Source: Endomychus coccineus (lineage: Eukaryota; Arthropoda; Insecta; Coleoptera; Endomychidae). From it: a DNA stretch of 64,000 nucleotides. Each line of letters starts with the position of its first letter. Position 1 is the first letter of the stretch. Below are positions 48,780-60,512 of this stretch, one piece after another. The stretch spans positions 26,516,297 to 26,580,296 of the forward strand of contig OY294068.1 of NCBI GenBank assembly GCA_958510875.1, given 5' to 3'. The position numbers and the translations under genes are program-made. Under the pieces are notes generated by a model that saw nothing but the letters and a program-made list of their open reading frames with translations, did not search any database and was not told the DNA's origin.

Positions 48780-49440
48780 GCTAGAGTCCATCCAATTCTA
48801 AAATATACTCTTTCAAATGATTATAGACCCATTGCAATATTATCTGTGATCTCTAAAGAGAAAGCAATAAACATCGAGCTCATCCAATACCTAGAGAGTT
48901 GCAAAATCGTGAATGACCGTCAATATGGCTTTCGCCAGCAAATACCAAAACCGGACTTGGTCGCCTATGTATCGCCTATTGGAAGATATGGAGAGTCTCT
49001 TAACTGTAGCATTGGATACCTTTAAAGTATTTGACCGAGTCTGGCAGCAGGCCTTCTTAGGAAAATTTCTTTATATGGTTTGCCGAACCAACTATGTCGC
49101 TTATTATCGAGTTTTCTCTCAGATAGGTTACACACCTAGTGGTTGACGGAGTTTCCTCCGATACAATGACTTTTAAAGTTGGTGTTTCACAGGAATCTGT
49201 CTTGGTACCAACATTGCTTCTGACTTGTCCCGTGCACAGCTTTGCGGATGACAAGATTAATAAAGATCGGGCAACTATTTTGAAATGGGGATGTGATATT
49301 TATTGCAACGAAAAGTCAAGCTTGTATTTTATCCACAAAGGTGGATTCCACAATCTCTAATTCAATGTTAGGTACAACTATTCCTATGAGGTCTCCCATA
49401 TCCATTCTCCGTATGACCACCAATAGCAACTTCTCATTGA
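48780..49440 (+). mobile_element. LINE reverse transcriptase fragment (decayed)
   Basis: Fragments of the fingers and palm: DRQYGFRQQ (48915), LVAYV…GRYGESLTVALD, FKVFDRVWQQAFLGKF (49021-49068), then [20 protein letters not shown] (49137-49200) and SFADD (49240). Same family as 4262-5284. Confidence 0.75.
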
Positions 49441-49635
49441 TAATTTAGGGCTCATAGCTCATAGTTGGAACTCAGTTGTGTAGCAAAATGAAACGTAGGA
49501 TTTGTGCAACAAGGGTTATGTATTCCTAGGGGTGAAGCAGCGCTGGACATGTTCGCGTCTTCCGCGTTTCGCGGAAAGTGTTTGTTCCCTTCAAAATCAT
49601 TTTGTGACAATTCCATAACATCCATAATTCAATCC

Positions 49636-50190
49636 GACGTAGATCATCATCATCATCATAAGAGGGGAGGAGGCTAAGCCCCTGATGCACTTAGGCCACT
49701 TAGTTGGGCCCATTGTGCGCCCCGTGGTCAGAAGCCTATTCTATTCGAATTCTATAGAATATTGCCAGTGTTGGCTTCTATAAGTTCTTCTGGGAGCAGT
49801 TTTAATTCTCCGAAGTGTCGGTGCCTGAGGGATGCTAATGCTGGGCATTCCAACAGGATGTGAGAGACAGTTCCTACCACCTCTCTGCATTTCCTACATA
49901 TTGGGTCATCTGCGATGCCCATGGTGTGGAGATGTTTGCTAAGACGACAGTAACCGATTAGGATTCCAGTCATCTCTCTGATGTCCCTTCTGTTCAGAGA
50001 AAGGTGTTTCTTTGAGAGCCTAGGCACCGGCTCTTTGATGAAGAGCTTGGCCTGCCTCATGCGTGGTGATTCTCGCCACAGTTTAAACCACTCTCTACTC
50101 AGTTGGCCCAAAAGGGCGAAACCATCTACGCAGTTTGATAAAGCGACCATTGGCTCCGGCCCGATAGGGGCGCTAGCCGACTGTTACAAG
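49636..50190 (-). mobile_element. LINE fragment: RNase H end, CCHC-like motif and 3' tail
   Basis: Minus-strand frame of 132 codons (50150-49752): [60 protein letters not shown] then ILLECPAL (a CxxC…H…C knuckle), to NTGNIL. The 3' tail ends in repeated ATG (ATC on the plus strand, 49646-49660). Best copy of this segment; compare 2210-2740. Confidence 0.8.
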
Positions 50191-50195
50191 TACAA

Positions 50196-50648
50196 GTGTT
50201 ACAAGCAGTGATATAGACTTTCAAACATATTCACTTGCCTGGAAAAATTAAATCTGGAGTAATTTTTAGTATTTCTAATTTATACTGTTATAGTATATCC
50301 AAAATGTGAACTCTTTTATACAGTTTATCATTCTACATCGATTGTATTGACCATTTGCTAATCTCATATCCAAGAATGATTCAGATAAAAAGAAGAAAAT
50401 GTTTAAGATCACATACCTGTAGAACTTCGATGTTATAGTTTTAGTTCTGGTTAACATAATAGAATGAAAATACCTGAATCACTCTAGTGCGATTTTTAGT
50501 GAGCCTGGGTTTTGTAAAAGAGATATCTAAAGGCTTGATTTACAAATCATAATGAGGAGTAATGTGAACTAATATAATTATAAATCAATAACTTTCATAA
50601 CATAATATAAATTAAAGGTAAATATATAATTAAGCATAGAAAATAAAG
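50196..50648. other. 3' flank of the large unknown gene
   Basis: Includes a piece of repeat family B at 50260-50345. The 3' UTR of the large gene should start here; AATAAA-like signals on the minus strand were not assigned. Confidence 0.35.
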
Positions 50649-53600
50649 TTATCCTATGTTCCTGAAAACCACAGGAGATTCGAAAGCTACTTTATTTATT
50701 TCACTATTGTCTGAATTACTCGGAACATGAACTTTGTTGATTGGCGTTTCAATTTTCTTATTCCCATACAATTGTCCTATGATTTGTTCATTTTCCCTCT
50801 TGTCTCGAACCTGTTCAGCGGCTTTCACCAACTTCTTATATTTCTCAGAAACTTTCTTGCTCTCCGTGGCCTCTCTTTTTTCCACGCGTTGATTCTTTTC
50901 GTTTGGAAAGGCCGCAGGGGCTGATTTTGCATGGACCAATTGATCTAAGTTGAAGCTTGGTTGGAAACTATGTTTAGTGCCCAACCCGAGATTTTCTAAA
51001 TCTTTCTGAACTAGTTCTTCTTCATTAGCTGAGTGTACTTGTGCAACCGGTACAGGTTCGGAATCATGTTGGACACTTTGTTCTGGTTGATGAACACTAC
51101 TAAGACTATTCAACATATCTAAGTGTTTATCAATGTAACACTTAAGCGGTGCCGCTTTCTCTCTCGACATTTCGTCCAATTTATTATACTTATCCAATAA
51201 TTGCAAGAGGATACTTTCTAGCTGGTCTTTGGAGCTAGAATCGAGCTGCGTAGTTTTTTCTCCCGTTGTCTTAAACAGAAAGCTGTCTTGGTGGTATGTG
51301 TCATCATGTCTTTCACTTCTAGTGTATTTTGGTGGGTTAACCATATGTTCCAAGAAGATCTTCAGACATTCCGGTAATTTCTCGCATAATTTCTGCTCAA
51401 TTTCTTGCCCGACTAACTTGTTCAGCACGTCGGACATGGAGCATAACAATTTTTTTGCTTCTGCATATTCTTCAGAGCAATGGCCGCGACGGCGGGTCCT
51501 CGTTTTGAAAATATTTGTTGGATCTACCTATAATATGCAAAGTTATAATTATTCAATGTCGAAGAAAAAATGTAAGTTTAGAGATCCCCCACGCAATTTG
51601 ACAAAGAGACCATTGGCTGGCCAGGGAGTCGATCATTCCATTTCCGTCAACTCCACTGTGTCCAGGGACCCAGATGAGTTGAACATTCTTTGACAAGCCT
51701 TGATGTGACTCTAGGTGACTTGAGAGCTCCAATAGACGATTGGATGTCTATGCAGATGTATATGCACCTATTTTCATAGTTTCTTCCTAGGTTTTTCCAT
51801 GGCGCAAGTCAATATTGCGTAGACCTCCTCCAGAATCTTGACCTACCGTGGACGCGTCTGTGAACCATACGAGCCCACTTAGTGGCAGTAGGGTGAGAGT
51901 TTCGTTGCTCCAATCTACTCTATGGGGAGGAGGATTTTGGGGAAAGTGAGACGTATAGCTTGAATCATGCTATCTTGCCTCATATCTAGTATGGGGCATT
52001 CAAAATCGCTGAGTGTCCACGAGAGCAGTGCGTTTTGGTCCAGTGATCTAGGCTCTTTAACCTAAACGCCGTTCCCATGGCGTCAGCTTTTATATATGAG
52101 TGTAGAGGAGGTGGTAATCCGGCAAAACCTTCGAGAGCCCTCGTAGGAGCCGACCTCATATCACTCAGTAACAGTATACCTAATCATGCGAACCACTGCT
52201 GTCGCGCTGAGACATACCAGTCCTTGTTCCCATCCACCACACGACCGCAGCTGTCTGATCACAGTGGTATACACCCAGTAAAGGATATTTGGCTGTAATC
52301 CAAGGTATGGGGATGGATGAAAATCGTGGAATTCTATTCGAGAAAACTTTTAGTATGGCTTTCGGATGTATGTTCGCCTTATAGTCCCCGGTGACAATAT
52401 AGAGTGAGAAATGAGAATATTATACAATTTCGAATGACTTACTCCTTCAGTTTCGTAAACACGCTTCTTGTTGAGAGCGTTCCCAATTTTGATTTTCAAG
52501 TTGTTGTTTTGACTGACTTTTTGCATCACCTGATCCACTATATCTTTCGCAAAATGTATATCTACGACTTCATTAGGATGTTTTTTTCGGTACAAATCCG
52601 CACCAGCTTCCTAGAATCGACAAAAATTGTTTCAGTACGTTCGTGTGAAGGTTAATTCAGAGATGTAAATGTCATAAGAAAATTCTAGCCTGATTCAAAA
52701 ACAAGGAGCTATAGAAATCATCACAAGATTAAGGTGGTAGGATTTGAGTTCTATAATGAGCTCCAGATGCAAAATTTAGCACAATCGTTAAAACTTCAAA
52801 TTTTCAATTAAAGTGTTCAAGATCCCTTCAGTTCAATTCGCGCGTATATTGTTCGATATATGTATTATTATGTTTGCTCGTTGCTATGTTGAAGCCATTC
52901 GCATTGCCATTCAAATAATTATTCTATTGTAGAAGACTAATATGAAAACAGGAACCTAGCTACATGAAACTATTATGAGAGTCCTGAGATATGTCCTCCA
53001 CAACGTATGAAGAACTACTAATATGTATACGTGGATCAAAGGAACTAGAGAAAATAGTGGCAGGAATCGAAGACGCCAAGTGTTATGGAATCTACGCATA
53101 TCTTAAAAAGTGGTGATATACATGAACGATTTTTGATGTCTGCTTATATAGAAAATCATGATGCCAATTATCTTTTAGACACTATAATTCCGATATTGGA
53201 GAATCATGGAATAAACCCAAAGTTTTGCAGGTGTCATTGTATATCAATGCCGATAATATGAATGAAGTGTAGTCAAAAGAACAGTCTAGATTCAAGGAAA
53301 TGAACTAAACAGCAACTTGGGTAGCATGTGGAGTTCATAGCCTCAATCTAGTGGGTTCAGTTGCAGCTTAGAAGCTGTAGATTTTTTCAAAACTATGCAA
53401 TTCCTCTAGACCTTCTTTGCAGCATCTCCTTAAAGATGGTCTAAGCTAAGTTCTTTGGAAAGAAAAATTTCTGAAAAAGACAATCTGAGTCTGAGATGGT
53501 TAGCACGATATGAAGCTGTGAACATTAGGTAACCATGAAAAGTCTTGGCTTTCGGATCGGATGAATTCCGCATTACACAGCACGACTTGATGCCGATGTT

Positions 53601-56600
53601 TCGTCAACCATTACAGGTAGCATCTTACAGTACAGTCTTAATGCTTGAACTGAAACTGATTCTTCTGGTTTTTGTAGCGGTAATTATTGTGGGAAAAAAC
53701 CTTCACGCTACACAGTTCCCTGTGGCTTTTAAAATTTTACCTTCTCAACATTTGGAAATCCATCCTCGTATCCAACTTTTTAATTGGTTTGGAGAGTTTA
53801 CACAATGATTTTGAGTGTGGCGTTCTGATTTGCAACACCTACTATCCTATGCCCACATACCAAATCTCTTAAAAGTCTATTTACTGGAAAAAAAGTGATA
53901 CCTTTTTACTATTTTTCGGCTTCATTGACTGCACTTATCAAGGTGAAATGATTAATATAAGTAATACAAGATCTGTGTTGGAATGCGTCGCTTCACGAAA
54001 TACGGTCGACTTGTCATTATGATCCTTCAAAAACTAATCGACTCCGTTATAACTCGACCATAAGTTCGTTGAGGTATTTATACAGTTTACTTACCTGTTG
54101 TGAATCCTTATCCTCTGGACACGTAGGGCAATGAACAATTCCAGCATCATCTGATAGTTCGGCTTTAGCATCCGACACGTCTCCTACATATTTCTTCTGG
54201 ATGTTGTGTACCGTTTTTGTTCCTTCTTTCTCTCCAATTTTGTTATTCTGCTTTTCTGATAATTTATCTAGTGCTTCCAATATATGTGTCTTGTCCAAAT
54301 TAGGTACGAGGGACTCCTCTTGAGCCTTTGCATCCGATTTAACTCCTAGTTGATCAACTTTTTGTTCATTAAATCGCAGTTCACTTTCAATTTCGTCATC
54401 AGTATCTGCGTCTAATGCGCGACCTATTCTGTCCTCATCGTATTTTTCCTTATCAGCTTGTTTCTTCAAAAAGTTTTTGCGTACGTAATCGTCAAGTTTC
54501 ATGGCGTTTTCAGTCAACTTATCGTTACTGATTGGAATTTGTTGATGCTCATCTTTAGCAAGATTATCTTTCCCGTTGTTTGGAATTGATGCAGCGTCGT
54601 GTTCGTTTTGGGAAATCTCCTTGTGGTGCTCATCATGTAGTCTGACCAATAATTCTTCTTCATCTCCCCTATTTTTTGGATTACTGTATTCTTTATTTAC
54701 AGAATCTTCCGATATACTTCTATGTCCCTTCTTTTTTTTCTTGTGTTTTTTACGTAATTTTTTCTGTTTGGCTTTCCTTCCACCAAAAAAAATTGATTTC
54801 TTGACATTATGTGACGAAGGGAGGTTTCCTAGTTTCGTATCATCATCCTTGGTTCCAGTATTATCTATATCCGAATGGTCTTTCGGCACTTCTTCATATT
54901 CGTAATCATCCGAGAAATCTCGGAGGGGATGAATTGGTGGATTCACAAATTTTATTTTGGTGTGCTTCTCAAATTTTTTCAGCGGTGTAAGGTCAGGTTC
55001 TTCCATGTAATCTTTTTCCGATCGTTTGGCAATATTATTGCTGTCTCTTGAAGCGTGATCTTCATAATCAAACCCACTGGGAAGGGCCGCACCATCTGGT
55101 ATGTCCCTCTTCTCTCTGTTGTTCTTTGTAAAATTATTGACTAAAGACAATAAACGTCTGCTTCGAAATTGAGGAGCTGTAAAATTATCAGGATTGTCAA
55201 GGATACTGTTGGAAACATATTTGCGAATTTCTGCAGATTTCTGTGGGGGACGTTCAGATAATTCACGATATTTATTCTTGATTAGTTCCATCATGTTGGG
55301 ATCGATTGAATGGTGGAAGTTGATAATCTCCTGGATTTTTCCTATGGATGGATTTTTAATATCCTCTTTATATATATTACGATTTCCTGATGATTCAGCA
55401 TCATAATAGATGGGTATTCTTAAATCTTGTTGGGTATAGACATGTTTTGGACCAACGATTATTTCGCGAATGAAGTGCTCCGACTTAACAGAATTATTTG
55501 TAGAATGTTCCTCCTTCTTACGTTTTAATAAAGCTTTCTCATCAACTTTCACTAGTTTGAGAATATGTGAATATTCATCATTCTCAATTTTGCTACTAGT
55601 AGGTATAACATTTGGGCTATATGTACCAGAATTTTGATGTATATTCAGAATTGCTTTCTTTTTTATGGTACTGTTCTCCATGAGCGTTGTATTAATTTTG
55701 ACCATATCTGTATAATTCGCAGCCTCATCGCTTCCATAATTTTCTTTTGTCCTGTTTGGGTACTTCTCTAATCCATTTTCGTTCATACGTCTTATCCCAT
55801 GAATATACCTTCTAGGTTTAGTTTGGTTTCTTTCTCGTTTATGATCAGTTTGCCCCGGTGCTCGATTTTTCTGGATATACCTTTTGGAAAGTTTTGCTTT
55901 AGCTGTATGATTAACACACATCAAATTCCTGTTACGAAAGCTGGGAATGAAATAAGTTGAATTTGCTTTACTACCCGCTAATGTATTTGGAACTGATCTC
56001 CGTTTTCTTCCTTTGGTCAATTTACCACCGTACTGATCTAGATTCGGATAATTTTGTTCGGAATAACTTTTTGAACGAGCTGGATGATTTGGATTTTTCC
56101 AAAATGGTATAACAATTTGATTTCCGTCTACGTAGGGTTCGTTATTTCGAAATGTCGGCACCTTTTCTTCTATTCTAGGATTTATACCAAGATCAACAAT
56201 ACGATTTGGTAGTGGTATTTCGTTATGGTAATATCTATATCTAGTTAGATAAGGGTGATACATCATTCGTCTATAATTACGTGACTTCCGGAAAGGTCGG
56301 TATACATACAGTACTCTGGGATCTATATTAGATCTTCTAAATACCTTCTTGTTGTAGATACGTAAATTATCTAAATTTCTGTTCAATTTATCTACGTTTG
56401 CAGCTAAATCATAATCATTGGAGTATCTATGATCCATCACTCCATTTCCAACATTTTCATCGGCCTCATTTTTGTTAGTTTCATCCATTTCTATGCTTTT
56501 CACTTTTTCAAAATCATCATTTTCTTGATCATGATGCTTGCGAGATATGTCCTGGATGAGCTCGGAATCTGCGTTATCAATAGTTTTATGCAGAACTGGA

Positions 56601-59600
56601 AGATCATCCGTATCCTTCAACTTATTGTCAACACTAGTTCGAAAATTTGCATCAACGTCTTCATTTTCATGAAAATCTGTGTTTCCTTGAAAATCATTGT
56701 TGTAACTTTTCCCCAAATTTTTTATTCCCGATATACCTGAATCTTCTTCTAATTTGTAGTTATGATTTCCTAGATTTGTATTCTCAAGGAAACCTATATT
56801 ATCTTGTAATTTATCCTTGCCCAGATCGTCACTCAATTGTGAATCTTTCATGCTTTTCCGAGCTGCTAGTTTTTCTTTGAATTCATCACTGAGACTACTC
56901 CCCAAATCTGGATTGAATTTGGAATCTTTATTTTCAATCAAAGCTATGTTTTCAATTAATTTATCAACGCCGAAATCCGAAGTCAATTTCGAATCTTTGT
57001 TCCCCAAATTTAGATCATATTTTGAATCTAAAGCTGCGTTTTCTTTCAATTTATCACCCAGACTATTTACAAAATCACTCGATTGTGCATCATTGTTTTT
57101 CACCTCTACGTCAATTCTGCTCGACGCTAAGTTTTCTTTTGATACTTTGTTGGGACTATTTCCTTTGATTTCAGAATTTTTGTTTTCATTCAGAGCCTCG
57201 TTTTCTCTTGTTCCTTCATAGCGACTGTTTCCCAAATCCACAATGATCTTTGAATCTTTATTTTCATTCAAAGCCACGAATTTGCTTACAACGTTTCCAT
57301 CTTCTATGATATCTATTTTTGTATTCCTTTTCTTTTCTTTAGATTCCTTCATTTCTCGATCAGCTTTCTTGAAGGAAGAATGAATATCCTTCTTTCGTCG
57401 ATTGAGTGAATTTGAAGTATCTGTATTTTTTTCCGAATTCTTCTTATCACCTTGTTTTGTATCATGAATGTTTCGTTTTGGAAATAGGTCATCCGAAGGA
57501 ACAACTTTCTCGACTTCTTCGACAGGACTATTGGTGAGAGCGGTATTCTTCATATTTTCGTTTTTTGTTAAAAAACTACCGATGTTTTGAAACATTTGCA
57601 GTATCATGTTTCCCTTTGTGATGTCACTTTTACCGGATGGAGAGTTTATGTTGATATTATTATCACCTTTATCGCTTCCCTTTTTTTTGAGTATACTTCC
57701 TGGATACTTTCCTTCTTCGAGTTTCGTAACTTCCACTCCGGTTTGAGGCTGAATTCCTAAATCAGCTAATTCACGGCGAAATCTTGATTTCTCTGTATCT
57801 ATAAGTTTGTCGATGTAGTTATTTTCTTTATAATGTTTATAAATATGAGGATATATATCATTTCGAGGTCGATCTCCCTTGTTGTAGTGTCGTTTGTCTC
57901 TGGAATCCTCTTGATAACTCTAAAAAGATACAAAGTATTCAATCAAATCACTTCGATCCTACTAATATATCCTCTTCCAGAAACTGTGAATAAATAATAG
58001 GCTATTGGACTATACTCGTAAGGGAAATATGCAAAATTTTTTTGTAGTACTTAGTTTTAATTATTCATTTGGAATAATCAGGATTATCCCAAGTAAATAA
58101 ACAGAACAAAATAAATTATTTGTGTCACATAACAGAAAATGCTCTACGATTGGCTGCAGTTTCAGCTCTTTTACATACTAGTAAATTATCTCTTACATTT
58201 TTCCGTATGAACCTGAAGCTAACGTCCCTCATGAAATTCCGAAACGAGGGTGAAATACAAGCCAGAGCAGGAGTACCACAAGGGTCCATTCTTGGCCCTG
58301 TTCTATACCGTAGATATACCAAAAACAATAGGAGTAGTTTTGGGTCTACATGTAGACGATATAGCCGACTTATGCCAATACATTCAAATGAAATTTGTAC
58401 AAGGGAAGCTTCAAAGATACCTACATGATCGACCTCGAAGAGTGAGTGGTTCAACAAATTAATGGCGAATAGAAGTGAACGCCACAAAAACCAACGAGAT
58501 AATCTTCTCCACGAGAGAAACCAAACACAAACAAACGATAGAACTAAATAGAACAAAGACACTTTTGGTGAAAGAAGTGAAATACTTGGGAGTAACGATA
58601 GACAGGAAGCTCACTATCAATCCCCACCTAAGAAACATAAAGTAAAAGGTGAATCAGATAAAGGGGCACCTATATCCGCTAATCAACAGGCAAACTAAAC
58701 TAAGTACCAACAGTAAACTGAGAATATTTACTTCTGTGAAAAAACCGTCAATACCTACAGAAATATGGTTGGTAAATAATTCAAAACAGGCGACAAATGC
58801 TTACCAAAAGATGGAAAAGCATCCAAACCCCACCATCAGAGGTGGAACGGCTGTTAGAGCCAAGGTACAAGAAGTCAAGAACGACCTTTGTACTTAAAGC
58901 CCAAAAATTAGCGGAATAGCTTTCAAAGAAAACGAAGCAGAAAACAAGCATGGCTTCAAATTCAAATTCATATAGATTCTGTTAATTTCAAAACATTAAG
59001 ATTACCAAAAAAGTATGTCAACGTCATCAGTAAAATAGCCTATATTCTTGAATAACTACCTCCCTATTTGTAAATGGAGAAAAATATAATGAATATTCAT
59101 TAGCATAAACTTTAATCCCAAAAGGGTTGGGTTCACACTCTTTTGTTATCCGAGTTTCAGATACTACATACCAAAGAATCAGATAAAAGTAAAAGATCAA
59201 ATATGTAGTTGCAAGTATGAATAATATATAAAATTAATATAGATTTTGCTAATTTCAAAACATTAAGGTTACAATAAAAGTCTGTCAACGTCATCAGTCT
59301 TTTTATTTGGAATTTCGCTGTGCAAGAATTTAGGTGCTATTTTTAACATTCGAATCATATGCAGTCGGTATTTTCCAAATATTGACTGAAAATAATGAAT
59401 AATGTTCTATTGTAGATGACAACCTAGTTATCAATATCAATGTGATGAATTTGTTTGACGCTTTAGTGTTGGCCACATTCTCCTCCATAACCATATAGAG
59501 TTTATTAGAATGAGTTTGAACAGTGAATTGTTCAGATAATATGATGAATTAATGTTTTTAATCTTACATTATCCTCTCTTGACTCACTGTCAATGCTGTC

Positions 59601-59759
59601 GTAAATATCGTCTTCAAGTTCATTTTTGTGTAAACTTCGTTTCATAACCTTTGCAGTTGCAGCCGCGTTCCTGATCATTTTGAATGCATCTTTGTACTTG
59701 GAACAACTTTGAAAGAAGCTATTCAGTTCAACTGGATTTCCATCAATTGGACGAAAATT
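50649..59759 (-). CDS. Large unrecognised protein rich in K/D/E/N, 5' end missing
   Basis: I do not recognise this gene. Minus-strand exons 59568-59759, 54095-57919, 52443-52610 and 50649-51527 have clean GT-AG junctions, all in phase 0, and give 1,687 codons to a TAA stop. The first exon seen begins NFRPIDGNPVELNSFFQSCS with no Met, so at least one exon lies further right. The 3,825-bp exon has diverged repeats around ENKDSK…DLG…DKLKEN (56800-57290) and basic sites such as GRKRRSVPN (near 56000), NREKRDIPDG (near 55110), AKRSEKDYM (near 55025) and MKRSLHKNE in the first exon. These look like proprotein-convertase sites, so a secreted precursor is possible. A lysine-rich run and HCPTCPED close the exon. 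The last exon has spaced cysteines (HCSEEY, LLCSM, KLCEKLPEC) and predicted helices. Introns carry LINE and hAT relics. Confidence 0.75.
51575..52140 (-). mobile_element. LINE RNase H fragment
   Basis: Minus strand: SNETLTLLPLSGLVWFTDAS followed by TVGQDSGGGLRNIDLRHGK (about 51920-51800), the RNase H start (WFTDAS with the first catalytic Asp), and further on GPWTQWS…RLPGQPMVSLSN leading to the same join as at 2240. Upstream, the piece to 52100 matches 63820-64000. Lies in the last intron of the large unknown gene, in the same orientation. Confidence 0.7.
53030..53560 (+). pseudogene. hAT transposase relic (ZMYM1-like)
   Basis: Plus-strand pieces read ERFLMSAYIENHDANYLLDT then IIPILENHGINPKFC (53123-53230), ATWVACGVHSLNLVGSVAA (53311-53367), SSRPSLQHLLKDGLS and a decayed RW-like block. 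This is the usual order in ZMYM1-type hAT transposases. Many stops. In an intron of the large unknown gene, opposite strand. Confidence 0.65.
58120..59000 (+). mobile_element. Jockey-like LINE reverse transcriptase fragment
   Basis: Pieces read EIQARAGVPQGSILGPVLY (motif B, 58252-58308), LGLHVDDIADLCQ (catalytic box with FA replaced, 58340), NATKTNEIIFSTRETKH (58480), VKEVKYLGVTIDRKLTINPH (58570-58627), LINRQTKLSTNSKLRIF (58678). A different family from the LINEs at 4262 and 39486. In an intron of the large unknown gene. Confidence 0.75.
59001..59567. other. Intron sequence of the large gene
   Basis: Two stretches (58960-59030 and 59210-59300) share aatatagattttgctaattt and aaaacattaag…gtctgtcaacgtcatcag, a diverged direct repeat. 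No coding potential. Confidence 0.4.
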
Positions 59760-60207
59760 CTGGAACAAAAATACGTAAGTATGTATATCATTCAAGGGCC
59801 AACTGATGTTTACCACTTTGTTTTTATTTGTATGTATGCTAGTAAAATTTTTGTGTCTATTTTGAAGTGTAGCAGAGTTATTGAAAAGACATCTCATCTA
59901 TCCAATGAGCTAACTAGTGAGGTTTTCAATTTTATCCCAAGTTACGAGTTGTTTTGATAGTCCTCGTCAGTTTATAACTCACATCTCTGATGATGAAACT
60001 GTTTCACCAAAGAAAACACAACATTTGCGAAAATTTTACAGACCAAGAGTGTGAAATACGTGTTTTCCTTTAAACTAAAATTTATTATAGAATGATTCTG
60101 ACCTGTTATTGCCAATAAATGTAATAGAAAATAGGTGCAAAGGCTACAAAAGTTAGCTTAAAGAATATTGTATTTGTATTTCATGTAACTCTGAATCTTG
60201 TTCATTA

Positions 60208-60385
60208 CGCTGAAGCTCTTGGATTCTATCCAGAAGAGAGCTATTCGTTTGATTTATAATGTCACACTTATGAGCTCATATACCTCTCTAGGACATCGTA
60301 AAGTTGGAGATCTCTCCTTTTTTATAGATATTTCCATGGTCGGTATTCATCAGAAATCTCGTCTGTTGTTTCGCTGGGATCTGAA
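60208..60385 (+). mobile_element. Short LINE fragment joined to a PLE
   Basis: tacgctgaagctcttggatt … tcagaaatctcgtctgttgt matches 4920-5080 and 46625-46800. It is cut at about 60380, where PLE sequence begins. Confidence 0.7.
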
Positions 60386-60512
60386 TCTTTAATACCTAAA
60401 GATAAACAAACCCACACAGTATACAAATTAAATTGTTTAGATTGCGATGAGACTTATACAGGAATTTCTAAACAATATTTACAAAAATAATGTATGGCCA
60501 TAAGTATAGTAT
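60386..60512 (+). mobile_element. PLE GIY-YIG segment, left part (interrupted)
   Basis: Plus strand reads KDKQTHTVYKLNCLDCDETY then TGISKQYLQ: the GIY (TVYK) and YIG (TYTGIS) boxes and CxxC of the PLE nuclease. The continuation (…MYGHKYS) stops at 60512; the next codons are found after 62437. Confidence 0.8.

Noticed and set aside
54576..54905. Plus-strand frame of 109 codons
   Set aside because: Antisense shadow of the large minus-strand exon.
56817..57221. Plus-strand frame of 134 codons
   Set aside because: Antisense shadow of the repeat region in the large gene.
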